64,000 nucleotides of DNA from Corynebacterium epidermidicanis (GCF_001021025.1 NZ_CP011541.1:620001-684000); one strand, 5' to 3'. Positions 34,112 through 45,640 are shown, counted from the stretch's first letter. The notes: generated by a model from the sequence alone, not told the origin. Numbers and translations are program-made.

Positions 34112-34719
34112 TCGAGCTGCTTCTGCCCAAGCATTGCGCCGGCTGCCGCGCGCCGGGCGAAGCATTATGCCCCGCTTGTCGACGCCACCTGGCAAGGCCC
34201 CCGCAACGTATTTTCACCCGCGTGGACCCACACATTCCAGTGTGGTCATTTGGCCCCTATGCCGGTGTTCATCGAGCGCTGGTATTGGGAATGAAAGAGC
34301 GGGGACGTCGCGACGTACCAGCTTTCCTCGGCCCTGTGTTGGCGGCAGGGGTGGAATTCTTAGCGGCCCGGGGAGAGTTGCCAGAGCCAGCAGAATTAGA
34401 TCTGGTGCCGGCGCCGACGCGACGTCGATCGGCGCGCCTGCGGGGCGGAGACCCGGTGACTTTAGTGGCGAGGGCATCGGGCCTTGCTGTGTGTGCCGCG
34501 GTAGTGCACGGAAGTCAGGTTCGCGATTCGGTCGGATTGGATGCGACGGCTCGTCGAAAAAACTTGAGTGGTGGGGTCAAGTTGGAGCGGATCCCGGTGC
34601 GAAAGGTGCTCATCGTGGATGATGTTGTGACCACTGGCGCCACCATTGCTGCGACGGCCGCGGTGCTTATGGCGGCGAATGTGCAGGTGGTTGGTGCTTT
34701 AGCGATTTCGCATGCTTAG
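34108..34719 (+). CDS. ComF-like phosphoribosyltransferase-family protein
   Basis: 203 residues. An N-terminal Cys4 zinc finger ('CAGCRAPGEALCPACRR') precedes a type I PRTase fold with the PRPP motif 'VLIVDDVVTTGATI'. ComF proteins take part in DNA uptake or, in non-competent actinobacteria, have unknown roles. Its place after lpqB is conserved. Overlap with lpqB is 4 bases (ATGA type). Confidence 0.9.
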   Translation: MIELLLPKHCAGCRAPGEALCPACRRHLARPPQRIFTRVDPHIPVWSFGPYAGVHRALVLGMKERGRRDVPAFLGPVLAAGVEFLAARGELPEPAELDLVPAPTRRRSARLRGGDPVTLVARASGLAVCAAVVHGSQVRDSVGLDATARRKNLSGGVKLERIPVRKVLIVDDVVTTGATIAATAAVLMAANVQVVGALAISHA

Positions 34720-34864
34720 CGTGCCTAACGGATAAGCGGGGGCTTATGGCGCAAAGGTTATGACCAGGAGTATTCTTAGAGATGTAGTTGATGAACGTCA
34801 TCGTGGACGCTGTGAGTAATCCCGCTCACAATGTGCGATGACTCAATACCCCGGGAGGTACACC

Positions 34865-35530
34865 GTGACTACCCCTGCTGACAACAACATCCTGAGCCCT
34901 GACGCCCAGGTCAGCATCACCGGACGTAACGTCGAAGTGCCGGAGCATTTTGCTGAGCGAGTAAAGTCCAAGCTGGCAAAGATCGAGCGCCTCGACCCAA
35001 CTCTCACGTTCTTCCACGTCGAACTGCAGCATGAGCCAAACCCTCGTCGAGAAGCTCATGCAGATCGTATCCAGATCACTGCCACCGGTAAGGGCCACAT
35101 TGCCCGCGCCGAGGCGAAGGAAGATAGCTTCTACGCTGCGCTGGAAACCGCTTTGGGCAAGATGGAGCGTTCCCTGCGCAAGGTGAAGGAACGTCGCAGC
35201 ATTTCCCGCTCCGGCCACCGTGCACCGCTGGGCGCTGGTGAGGTAGCAGCGGAAATGGTCGCGGAAGCCAACAAGGCGCAGGATCAGGTTGGCGAATTTG
35301 ATGTGGATCCATACGAGAACCTCGTTAAGGATGTCACCCCTGGTCAGATCGTCCGCACTAAGGAGCACGCTGCTGTTCCAATGACTGTTGACGATGCGTT
35401 GTCTGAGATGGAGCTGGTCGGACACGATTTCTACCTCTTTATTAATGAGGAGAATGGACGACCATCCGTGGTGTACCGCCGTCACGCTTTCGACTACGGT
35501 CTGATCTCCTTGACTGAAGAAAAGAAGTAG
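34865..35530 (+). CDS. hpf: Ribosome hibernation promoting factor, long form
   Basis: 221 residues from GTG 34865, chosen because GGGAGG lies 6 bases upstream; an ATG at 34838 has none. The N-terminal S30AE domain ('VSITGRNVEVPEHFAERVKSK', shortened here to its start) binds the 30S subunit, and the C-terminal domain ('MTVDDALSEMELVGHDFYLF', 'SVVYRRHAFDYGLI') makes the dimer that pairs two ribosomes into 100S particles. A strong terminator follows at 35551-35582. Confidence 0.95.
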   Translation: MTTPADNNILSPDAQVSITGRNVEVPEHFAERVKSKLAKIERLDPTLTFFHVELQHEPNPRREAHADRIQITATGKGHIARAEAKEDSFYAALETALGKMERSLRKVKERRSISRSGHRAPLGAGEVAAEMVAEANKAQDQVGEFDVDPYENLVKDVTPGQIVRTKEHAAVPMTVDDALSEMELVGHDFYLFINEENGRPSVVYRRHAFDYGLISLTEEKK

Positions 35531-35550
35531 CCCCTAACAGGTGAAAACCG

Positions 35551-35582
35551 AAGCCACTGTCGTTGACGACGGTGGCTTTTTC
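35551..35582 (+). terminator. Rho-independent terminator of hpf
   Basis: GCCACTGTCGT (35553-35563) pairs with ACGACGGTGGC (35566 onward, one G-T pair), followed by TTTTT. It is immediately followed by the inverted-repeat element copy B. Confidence 0.88.
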
Positions 35583-35583
35583 G

Positions 35584-35843
35584 GGGTTAAGTAAAGAAAT
35601 GAGTGTCTCGGTTGGTGTGTCGTCGGCTGTCGGGATCTGCTGCACGAATGTTATGGAGTACTTCCGTGATAGTACTCCTAAGTAGATGAGCGTTTTTTGA
35701 TGAATAAGAGCCGACAGAGGTAGTACTCCTACTTCGGAGGCACTAGCTATCACCTGTGTAGCTCCAGGAAGATCCATCCGCAAGAACCTAAAAGGCCCGG
35801 CCCGCGACACATCGACCGAGAGACGGTTTTCTCTAGTTAACCC
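35584..35843. repeat. Intergenic palindromic element, copy B (full 260-bp form)
   Basis: Outer ends GGGTTAAGTAAAG and TTAACCC form terminal inverted repeats; the left arm is 55 bp and the right 81 bp around a 124-bp core at 35639-35762 that begins GCTGCACG and ends TGTAGC. Both core arms contain GTAGTACTCCTA(C) or a one-base variant. It directly follows the hpf terminator. The remaining 190 bases to secA show CGTAGAATAG (a possible -10 element near 35981-35990). Confidence 0.8.
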
Positions 35844-36035
35844 TTCTTCCCATGACGGGACGAGTGGAGCCCGTGTGGCTCAATCGAGATGGTTGGTTGC
35901 AAGCGGTGCGTTTGTAGTCGCAAAAATCCCAGGAGAACCCCGGTTGAGTTGATCAATTGACTCGCCCCGGTAGCCGTGCGCGTAGAATAGGCAGAGATTA
36001 ACTGTAAGTCACCCCAAAGTACCTGTAAGGACTAC

Positions 36036-38674
<2,639 letters not shown>

Positions 38675-38678
<4 letters not shown>

Positions 38679-39118
38679 AAAACTCGTAGGCTGACCAACA
38701 CCCACTGACGTTTGCCCTCCGACATCTCGAGTCGGCCGGCAAACGTCTTTTGGTTTTTCTCGCCCACGATAGCGGCACCGTGCACTTCCATTGCCGCAAT
38801 CACGCGGATAGCGAGCGGATCGGCGAACCGGGGCTTGGGGCACTGCGCACCTTGGTGGGCGATCCGCTGCAGCCGAACCGGGCCGCGCGGGGCGCCCGAG
38901 CGCAGGAAGGCGGTGATTTGGGTACGCAATCTCTGTGCGAAACGGTTCTTGGGCAAACTAGTGACATCTCGCATCCCAAAGGCAGCCTCGAGTGCCACCT
39001 GGACGATTCCTAGGATAGTTCGGGTCAGTTCGGGGGGCGCCTCCGGGGCGAGTGGTGGCTCCGGGGGCGGGGTTAAGGTCATTAATAGGGTGTAGCCCGG
39101 AATTGGTGAATAAGACAT
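38675..39118 (-). CDS. Rv3235/DUF6459-family protein
   Basis: 147 residues. A Pro-rich N-terminus ([14 protein letters not shown]) leads to a small alpha/beta domain: '[20 protein letters not shown]', 'RRFADPLA'-like '[20 protein letters not shown]', and a '[11 protein letters not shown]' end. This is the short actinobacterial family found near secA; function unknown. It is tail-to-tail with secA with overlapping stop codons, and the secA terminator lies within its coding sequence. ATG 39079 is another possible start. Confidence 0.8.
38707..38758 (+). terminator. secA terminator embedded in the converging gene
   Basis: GACGTTTGCC (38707-38716) and GGCAAACGTC (38738-38747) are perfect arms, with an inner CCGA/TCGG pair, followed by TTTTGGTTTTT. 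It lies 28 bases past the secA stop and entirely within the coding region of the minus-strand gene. Confidence 0.85.
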
Positions 39119-39295
39119 TTGCTACATTCTTGGTTCACAAGCCATACCTAACGAGCAATTTGTCTGTCTGTCACACCCGCCCCAAGGAAGAATTGTGGAA
39201 GAATGTGGAAGCGAGTATGCATGCAGCGCAGTTAATTGTGTCATGGATGTGAGAAGAATGCCTGAGAAAATGTGCAAAAGTGGGAGTTTAAGAGC

Positions 39296-39706
39296 GTGCG
39301 TGGATTAATCGTTGATTATGTCGGAGTTCTGGACGGCACCGATGAGGACCGGCGCAGGTGGCGCAACCTTTTGGCGGCCGCCAAAAGCAATGGGGTAGCA
39401 ACTGCCGTCCTCTCCAATGATCCGGGTGGTCCCGGAGCTGAGCACATCCGTGAACTGGAATACCGGGGCATTGTCGACGCCGTCTTGCTGTCGGGCGAGA
39501 TTGGCGCAGAAAAGCCTGCTGAGGCCGCGTTTCAGGCAGCGGCTGACGCGATCGAGTTGCCGATGCGCGACTGTGTCATGGTCGATGATTCAATCTTGAA
39601 TGTTCGTGGCGCAGTGGAGGCTGGACTCGTCGGAGTGTTCTACCAGCAGTTCGATCGTGCAGTGGTGGAAATTACCGGGCTATTCGGGATTGAAGGCGAG
39701 TTCTAG
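39296..39706 (+). CDS. HAD-family hydrolase-like protein
   Basis: 136 residues from GTG 39296 (GGGAG upstream). Motif I is degenerate: 'LIVDYVGVLDG' has Asp then Val-Gly-Val-Leu-Asp, lacking the normal DxDGT geometry. Motif II is 'VLSNDPGG', motif III 'GAEKPAEAAF' and motif IV 'VMVDDSILNVRGA'. It is shorter than most HAD phosphatases and lacks a cap. Substrate unknown. The next gene starts 1 base after its stop. Confidence 0.8.
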   Translation: MRGLIVDYVGVLDGTDEDRRRWRNLLAAAKSNGVATAVLSNDPGGPGAEHIRELEYRGIVDAVLLSGEIGAEKPAEAAFQAAADAIELPMRDCVMVDDSILNVRGAVEAGLVGVFYQQFDRAVVEITGLFGIEGEF

Positions 39707-40210
39707 ATGCGCGTCTATGTGCCGGCAACCTTTGAGATCTTGAGAGAGCTCAATGAAAATGGGGTCTTTACTGCGCGTTCCGGGTGGGGTTTTGCGGTAA
39801 CTCCTACGTTGATCGAGTCTTTCGAATCAGGAGACGAAGAAGAAATCGCCCACTTTGCCTTTATTGATGCAGCCCGGGCGTCTTTGAGATTGCTGGGAAT
39901 GGGAGTGTCACAGCATCCGCATCGACGCGTGGTAATTACTGCCGATCTTCCCGATGAGCAGGTCACTCTTGCTGATGACCAGGGGGATACCGTGGTGAAG
40001 ATCCAGCCTGCCCACATCGCTCTTTCTGAAGTTGCGGCGCTCCACGTGGATATTGAGTCCTCGGAAGAGGCCACTGCGAAGGCTATTGACGCGATCCATG
40101 CTGCGGATCTGGGGGACGAAGACGCGGAACTGGCAGTTGGAGACGCCGATGACAACTTCATGGCCTGGTATGACCCAGTTGAGCTGCCATTCTTGATTGA
40201 ACTGAGCTAA
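39707..40210 (+). CDS. DUF6912 family protein
   Basis: 167 residues, soluble. It starts 'MRVYVPATFEILRELNENG' and contains 'EIAHFAFIDAARASLRLLG', the features of a conserved mycobacterial and corynebacterial family next to the HAD gene. Function unknown. Directly abuts the HAD gene and is followed by a terminator. Confidence 0.82.
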   Translation: MRVYVPATFEILRELNENGVFTARSGWGFAVTPTLIESFESGDEEEIAHFAFIDAARASLRLLGMGVSQHPHRRVVITADLPDEQVTLADDQGDTVVKIQPAHIALSEVAALHVDIESSEEATAKAIDAIHAADLGDEDAELAVGDADDNFMAWYDPVELPFLIELS

Positions 40211-40235
40211 ATCTTTAGGTTCTCTATGAGTGAAG

Positions 40236-40262
40236 CGACCCGCGTTGGTGGGTCGTTTTTTT
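40236..40262 (+). terminator. Rho-independent terminator after the DUF6912 gene
   Basis: CGACCC (40236-40241) and GGGTCG (40250-40255) form the stem, followed by seven T. Element copy C starts 2 bases later, repeating the arrangement seen after hpf. Confidence 0.88.
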
Positions 40263-40264
40263 CG

Positions 40265-40440
40265 GGGTTGAGTGAAGAGGTATATCCGGTCGGCGCATCG
40301 CCGGCGGCGCGATTTTGCTGCACGAGTGCTAGGTTGTACCTCCGCGGTAGTACTCCTACCTAGATCAACGATTTTTAACGAAAAAACGCCCACCGGGGTA
40401 GTACTCCTACTTCGGAAGTACTGACTAGCACTTGTGCAGC
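40265..40440. repeat. Intergenic palindromic element, copy C (right outer arm decayed)
   Basis: The left end GGGTTGAGTGAAG and a 52-bp outer arm lead to a 124-bp core at 40317-40440 (GCTGCACGAGTGCTA to TAGCACTTGTGCAGC, a 15-bp inverted repeat with one mismatch). Each core arm contains GTAGTACTCCTAC. The CTCCAGGAAGA just after the core matches copy B, but no TTAACCC end follows at the expected distance. Confidence 0.8.
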
Positions 40441-40911
40441 CTCCAGGAAGAGTCAGGAAAATCTGTAAGAATCATCCGGAACCTGGGATACCTAAAGAAA
40501 CCTGCGCCTGGTCGGAAGAGTGCAGCTACAAGCGAGCTGGTCGGCCAGTATCTTGGCCGGACCTGTTTCCTGCGGTTGAGTTAAACGGCTTCTTATGTGA
40601 GTGCGTCGCGGACACAGCCTTTGACTGGTGACGTTTGTACTTGCTTCAATCGACGCGAGTCTCATTGCTACGCCGCACTTCTTCCAGTGTCTGCCCAGCG
40701 CGTACTGGGCAAGAGGGACGGTTTTCTGCACCGACCCACCCCGCCACGAGCAGCGACCGCAAAACACGCGATAGTACATTTGTCGGGGTCGGTTAGAGCA
40801 CTAGAGGAACGGTAGAACCCGGATTTAGTGTGCTTGAACTGGGGGGAATCACGACACCGGTACACACTTTTCTATATCAAACCTCTTTTTCGGCGCCCTT
40901 GCAATCTAACC
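40441..40911. other. Intergenic region before the desaturase operon
   Basis: About 470 bases with no credible gene. The first part continues the decayed arm of element copy C. A GGCCAGTATCTTGGCC hairpin lies near 40542-40557. Short open frames here have no ribosome site or recognisable product. Confidence 0.5.
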
Positions 40912-40938
40912 TACGCTACCGTAAGCTACGGAAGCGTA
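40912..40938. promoter_or_regulatory. 27-bp palindrome upstream of the desaturase-reductase operon
   Basis: TACGCTACCGTA (40912-40923) and TACGGAAGCGTA (40927-40938) form 12-bp arms with one mismatch around AGC. It lies 32 bases before the reductase ATG. Length and symmetry are typical of TetR-family operators, and fatty-acid desaturase genes are often controlled by such repressors. The regulator is not encoded in this window. Confidence 0.6.
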
Positions 40939-40970
40939 CCAATTTTGATAGCAAAAGGATCGAAGGTGTG

Positions 40971-42047
40971 ATGGTGGTAAGAACCACGAGCGACAGCCTC
41001 AAACACGTGCGAAGAATTCTCAAGAATTGGACCACGCCACTACTGCCCGATGATTATTCGGCGCTGATCAACCCATTGTGGAGCACCCGGGAACTGCGTG
41101 GAGTCATCCGTCAGATCACTCCGGCGGCCGAAGGAAGCATCCTGATCGACATCGAACCAGGCTGGGGAGTGCCGGTCCACTTTGAAGCCGGTCAGTACAT
41201 CGGCATTGGGGTCTCAGTGGAGGGGCGCTATGTGTGGCGGAGCTATTCGATAGTCACAGCACCCACCCGAAGGGCGAAGAACTTTCAGATTTGCGTCCGC
41301 GCCGTCGCAGATGGGCAACTTTCCAACCACCTGCAAGACAACGCTCGCCCAGGGGAAGCAATCCGGCTTGCCGCGCCCGCCGGTGACTTTTACCTCACTG
41401 ATCCGATTCCCCACAAACTGCTGTTTGTTACTGCCGGTTCTGGATTGACCCCAGTGATCTCGATGCTGCGCATGCTCGACGATCGCCGCCAGCTTAGCGA
41501 CGCCGTCCTGATCCACTCCGTGCGCGCGAAGGAAGAACTGATTTTCGCGGAAGAACTTGACCGCCTACAAGAAGCCAATCCTGGGCTACGGGTGGACATC
41601 CGTGTCACCTCGGTGGACGGTCGGATAACGATCCCTCAGCTGGAGGAGATGGTTCCAGACTTCGCCGATCGGGCACCATATGCCTGCGGTCCTGCGCAGC
41701 TACTTAATGAGCTCAGCGCATGGTGGGCGACGGGCGTCGATAAGCCTTATGCGCTGCGTACGGAACACTTCACCCTGGATCGAGCAAGTGATGCGCGGGG
41801 TGGCACGGTGACTTTTGGCAACCGAGGCAGCGTTATCGCGGATGGCGCTACCACGATTCTGGAGGCAGCCGAGTCGGCCGGAATTCGTTTGCCGAGCGGA
41901 TGCCGGATGGGTATCTGCCAGACCTGCGTGCAGTCTCTCAAAGAAGGCCACGCGCACAACCTTCGCACCGGGGAAACCCATGAACCAGGCAGTCGCGTTC
42001 GCGTGTGCTGCACCGTTGCCAACGGCGACGTGACCCTCGACATTTAG
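40971..42047 (+). CDS. Ferredoxin reductase partner of the acyl-CoA desaturase
   Basis: 358 residues. An FNR-type domain with FAD motif 'WRSYSIVTAP' and NAD(P) motif 'VTAGSGLTPVISM' is followed by a C-terminal [2Fe-2S] ferredoxin domain ('CRMGICQTC', then a distant Cys in 'RVRVCCTV'). It carries electrons from NADPH to the desaturase encoded 10 bases downstream, as Rv3230c does for DesA3. Start: ATG 40971 with AAGGATCGAAGG upstream; GTG codons at 40968 and 40974 are alternatives. Confidence 0.92.
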   Translation: MVVRTTSDSLKHVRRILKNWTTPLLPDDYSALINPLWSTRELRGVIRQITPAAEGSILIDIEPGWGVPVHFEAGQYIGIGVSVEGRYVWRSYSIVTAPTRRAKNFQICVRAVADGQLSNHLQDNARPGEAIRLAAPAGDFYLTDPIPHKLLFVTAGSGLTPVISMLRMLDDRRQLSDAVLIHSVRAKEELIFAEELDRLQEANPGLRVDIRVTSVDGRITIPQLEEMVPDFADRAPYACGPAQLLNELSAWWATGVDKPYALRTEHFTLDRASDARGGTVTFGNRGSVIADGATTILEAAESAGIRLPSGCRMGICQTCVQSLKEGHAHNLRTGETHEPGSRVRVCCTVANGDVTLDI

Positions 42048-42057
42048 GAGCATCGAC

Positions 42058-43374
42058 ATGGCAATCGCAAACATCAAGGCTTATTCGCACCTCACGGACG
42101 CAGATATTGAAGAAATTGGGCGTCGGCTGGACGCCATCAAAGCCGACGTGGAAAGCACCCTCGGCGAACGCGACGTTCGTTATATCAAATCGATGATTCG
42201 CACGCAACGAATCCTGGAACTCAGCGGCCGGGCCACATTGCTGCTCTCGCACCGCAAGCCAGCATTCTGGGCGGGAACTGGCATGCTGGCATTGGCGAAA
42301 ATCCTAGAGAATATGGAGATCGGCCACAACGTCATCCACGGCCAGTGGGACTGGATGAACGACCCGACGATCCACTCCACCACCTGGGAATGGGACATGA
42401 ACTGCCCATCTAAGCAGTGGATGCACACCCACAATCACGTCCACCACACGTACACCAACATCCTCGGGATGGATCACGACGTCGGATACGGCGTCCTGAG
42501 GGTAACCCGCGATAGGAAATGGGCGCCTCAGCACGCATTCCAGCCGGTGACCAACGCAGTGTTGGCATCCTTCTTTCAATGGGCCATCGCGTTTTACGAC
42601 GTTGAGCTGGGGCGACTGTTCGCAGGAAAACAGACCTGGGAGGAAACCGCACCGAAGTTCTGGGAAACTGTGGCGAAGGTTCGCAACCAGGTGCTCAAGG
42701 ACTACCTGCTCTACCCACTGCTCACCGGCCCCAACTTCAAGCACACCGTCCGGGCCAACCTGATTGCCAACCTGGTGCGTAACTGGTGGTCGTACGCAGT
42801 GATCTTCTGTGGGCACTTCCCGGACGAGGCGGAAACCTTCACCAAAGAACAATGGGAAAACGAAACCAAGGGTGAGTGGTACCTGCGCCAGATGCTGGGT
42901 AGCGCGAACTTCAAGGGCGGCGCAGCGTTGACCATCTTGTCCGGAAATCTCAATTATCAGATCGAACATCACCTGTTCCCGGACATGCCGTCTAATCGGT
43001 TGGCGGCCGTCGGTAAGCAAGTGCAGGCTTTGGCTGAAGAGTTTGATCTGCCGTACCACACCGGGTCTTTCCCGGCGCAGTTCGGCAAGGTGCAGCGCAC
43101 CCTGCTCAAGCTTTCTTTGCCGAATAGCTTCCTGGCTGCCTCCCCGGACAATGCCCCGGAAGTACGCTCGAACCAGGCGTTTACCCCAGACATCGAAGCA
43201 AACCTGCAGGTTGGTGCCGATGAAGCTGGCCGACGTCGTGGCCTCAAGCCAGGATTGCAGCTGCTAGCTAAGGCTCGCCCGAGTGCTAAAGAAGCTCTGC
43301 GTTACGCCCTGATGCGGCCGGTACGACGTCAGTCGCGAGTCCACAAGGCCGAAGTAAATGGCACCATCGGCTGA
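42058..43374 (+). CDS. Acyl-CoA delta-9 desaturase (DesA3-like)
   Basis: 438 residues, an integral membrane di-iron desaturase. Its three His boxes are 'HNVIHGQWD', 'HNHVHHTYTN' and 'NYQIEHHLFPD'. It introduces a double bond into stearoyl- or palmitoyl-CoA to make oleic-type acids, needed for mycolate precursors and membrane fluidity. It shares an operon with the reductase and the upstream palindrome. Its final 46 bases overlap the end of the ClC gene on the other strand. Confidence 0.94.
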   Translation: MAIANIKAYSHLTDADIEEIGRRLDAIKADVESTLGERDVRYIKSMIRTQRILELSGRATLLLSHRKPAFWAGTGMLALAKILENMEIGHNVIHGQWDWMNDPTIHSTTWEWDMNCPSKQWMHTHNHVHHTYTNILGMDHDVGYGVLRVTRDRKWAPQHAFQPVTNAVLASFFQWAIAFYDVELGRLFAGKQTWEETAPKFWETVAKVRNQVLKDYLLYPLLTGPNFKHTVRANLIANLVRNWWSYAVIFCGHFPDEAETFTKEQWENETKGEWYLRQMLGSANFKGGAALTILSGNLNYQIEHHLFPDMPSNRLAAVGKQVQALAEEFDLPYHTGSFPAQFGKVQRTLLKLSLPNSFLAASPDNAPEVRSNQAFTPDIEANLQVGADEAGRRRGLKPGLQLLAKARPSAKEALRYALMRPVRRQSRVHKAEVNGTIG

Positions 43375-44630
43375 TCCCGATGGACAGCCACCGACCACAG
43401 GCGCACACCGATCGCAGCGCTAGCTACTGCGACAAAGACGGGTAGGTAACCCTCCGCTGCGAGATCGGTAAATTCTACCGCTGCGATCAGTCCGAAAAGC
43501 GGGGCTGCCATCGCAGTGGATAGAAAAGCGGCCGCCCCAAGCAGAGCGAAAACGCCTACCGGTACCCCGGGGAATAGTGGTGCTAAGGCCACGCCGAGCA
43601 AAGCCCCTACGATTGCTCCCAAACCAAACGCCGGGGTCAAGGTGCCTCCCACCACACCAACGCGTAGGCACAACAGGGTCGCGCCGAAGCGCAGCAACGC
43701 AACCGCGAGCAAGGCAGCCGCGGGCATGCCGTTGGTGAGCATCGTATCGGCCATAGAACGGGCGTTGGAGCTGGTGCCAGGAACAAAGTAAGCCACAGCA
43801 CCGATCACCACGAACGCAGCCGGCAATTGCCACAAAATGCGCCCATCTTGCGGGCTGGCAGCAACAGCCTTGCGGGCCAGCACTCCGAACCAGTGGCCGA
43901 TCACACCAGCTACCAGCCCCACGAGGATGGCGACACCAAGGGTGGGCCAATCCTCGCTGGCAGGCACCGAGGAATAGACCGGGTGCGGCTTCACGAAGAC
44001 CCCAGTGACGGCTACTGCTGTGGCTGAGGCGAGCATAGTGACCACCACCGAGCGCGTGCTCATTTCCACCAGCAGCAGCTCCAGGGCAAACAGGGCGCCG
44101 GCCAGGGGGAGATGAAAGGTGGCACCCAAGCCAGCACCCGCGGCCGCTGCCACCAAGAGCCGGCGGGCATGAATATCGAGGCCGAGCTTGGTGGAAATCC
44201 ACGAGCCAGCGAGTCCACCGGCGAGACGCGGGGCGTTTTCCCGGCCCACCGGGGCACCCGCGGCGACCGAAGCGACCTGCAGGAACGCGGAAAGGAGCGT
44301 TTCAAGCACCGGCATCGGACGGCCGTTCATGGCGTTTGGCACGCCCACCTGTTTGCGTCCGAGCCGTCGTAAGCCGTACCACGCCCAACTCAGCACCACG
44401 CCCAAGCAAACGAGAGTGAGACTGACTCGTAACCTACTAACCTGCGAAGTGGGATCCGGGTTGTGGAGATGATCCACGTCATAGACCAGCCGCTCCACGC
44501 CGATGACCGTCCAGTTGAGCCCGGCCACCAGCAAGCCGGTCACCGCGCCCGTGAGGACAGCCAAGCCTGCCAGCCGGTTGAGCGGAGTGGCATCGATTGG
44601 GGTGCGCTCGATGGGGGAGGGCAGCTGCAC
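43329..44630 (-). CDS. ClC-family chloride channel/transporter
   Basis: 433 residues from GTG 44630, with AAAGGGA 8 bases upstream; the frame is open beyond but overlaps rsgA. Ten or more membrane helices. The gating-Glu motif is 'GAPVGRENAPRLAGG' (Glu kept, Gly to Asn after it), and the anion-site motif is 'GGTLTPAFGLG'. It probably exchanges Cl- for H+. No CBS domains. The start is 2 bases after the rsgA stop. Confidence 0.9.
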   Translation of the reverse strand: MQLPSPIERTPIDATPLNRLAGLAVLTGAVTGLLVAGLNWTVIGVERLVYDVDHLHNPDPTSQVSRLRVSLTLVCLGVVLSWAWYGLRRLGRKQVGVPNAMNGRPMPVLETLLSAFLQVASVAAGAPVGRENAPRLAGGLAGSWISTKLGLDIHARRLLVAAAAGAGLGATFHLPLAGALFALELLLVEMSTRSVVVTMLASATAVAVTGVFVKPHPVYSSVPASEDWPTLGVAILVGLVAGVIGHWFGVLARKAVAASPQDGRILWQLPAAFVVIGAVAYFVPGTSSNARSMADTMLTNGMPAAALLAVALLRFGATLLCLRVGVVGGTLTPAFGLGAIVGALLGVALAPLFPGVPVGVFALLGAAAFLSTAMAAPLFGLIAAVEFTDLAAEGYLPVFVAVASAAIGVRLWSVAVHRDQPMVPFTSALWTRD

Positions 44631-44632
44631 GG

Positions 44633-45640
44633 TTAGTCCCTTTCGATGCCGAGTTCCCAGTCTTCGTTGCTGCGTAGAGCAACCAACAGCTTGCGCACGG
44701 CCAGCGCCCGTCGCAAAGAGCTTCCGGTGAGCTGATCGAGGGCGCATTCTGGGTCGGCAGGTGGGCCCATATGAGTACACCCACGCGGGCAGTTTTCCGC
44801 TGCTAACGCGAGATCTTCGAAGACGCCCACGACTGTGTCCGCGTCCACATGCGCAAGCCCGAACGAGCGAATTCCCGGGGTATCTATAATCCACCCGCCG
44901 TCCGGCAGCCGCAGCGCAACCGATTGCGTGGAAGTGTGCCGTCCTTTACCGACGCCCGATACCGCACCTGTGGCGCGATCAGCTTCCGGAACTAAGCGGT
45001 TGACCAGCGTGGACTTACCGACGCCCGAATGGCCGATCAGCGCGGTGACGTGATCGGTCACGATGTGTTGCACCTCGGCGAGGTCGTCGTTAATGCCTGC
45101 GGTGACCACGGGAACGTTGAGATCTGCGAACTGGGAGGCGAACTCTTCTGGGTCAGCAAGATCCGATTTAGTCAGGCAGAGAATAGGTGAGAGATTACCC
45201 ACGAACGCGGCCACCAGGGCGCGCTCGACGAAACCGGCCCGGGGAGGTGGGTCGGCTACCGCGGAGACGATAAGCAGTTGGTCGGCGTTACCCACCACGA
45301 TCCGTTCGTAGGGGTCGGTGTCATCGGCGGTGCGACGCAGCACCGAGGTGCGATCTTCAAGTCGGACGATGCGGGCGAGTGTGCCGGGTTGGCCGCTGGT
45401 GTCGCCCACCACGGCCACGCGATCACCCACGACGATGTTGGTTCGGCCGAGCTCTCGGGCGCGCATGCAGGCGACGGCCTGGTCGCTGCCGTCGAGAACT
45501 ACGCCCCAACGGCCACGATCTTTCGACACCACCATGCCGAATTGCGCATCGTCGTGCTTGGGGCGATCTTTGGTGCGGGGTCGTGAACCGCGGCCGGGAC
45601 GGATACGGACGTCAGACTCGTCGAATTGTCTTCTAGCCAC
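44633..45640 (-). CDS. rsgA: Ribosome small-subunit-dependent GTPase RsgA
   Basis: 335 residues. An OB-fold N-terminal part is followed by a circularly permuted GTPase: G4 'LTKSDL', G1 'GHSGVGKSTL', G3 'DTPGIRSFG'. A zinc knuckle follows (cysteines and His in 'CPRGCTHMG...EC'). It helps mature the 30S subunit. The gene overlaps aroA by 8 bases, an aroA-rsgA order conserved in this group. Confidence 0.95.
   Translation of the reverse strand: MARRQFDESDVRIRPGRGSRPRTKDRPKHDDAQFGMVVSKDRGRWGVVLDGSDQAVACMRARELGRTNIVVGDRVAVVGDTSGQPGTLARIVRLEDRTSVLRRTADDTDPYERIVVGNADQLLIVSAVADPPPRAGFVERALVAAFVGNLSPILCLTKSDLADPEEFASQFADLNVPVVTAGINDDLAEVQHIVTDHVTALIGHSGVGKSTLVNRLVPEADRATGAVSGVGKGRHTSTQSVALRLPDGGWIIDTPGIRSFGLAHVDADTVVGVFEDLALAAENCPRGCTHMGPPADPECALDQLTGSSLRRALAVRKLLVALRSNEDWELGIERD

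Noticed and set aside
40542..40970. Small RNA or open frame in the 470-base gap before the reductase
   Set aside because: Only short frames without ribosome sites are present; the GGCCAGTATCTTGGCC hairpin alone is not enough to call an RNA gene.
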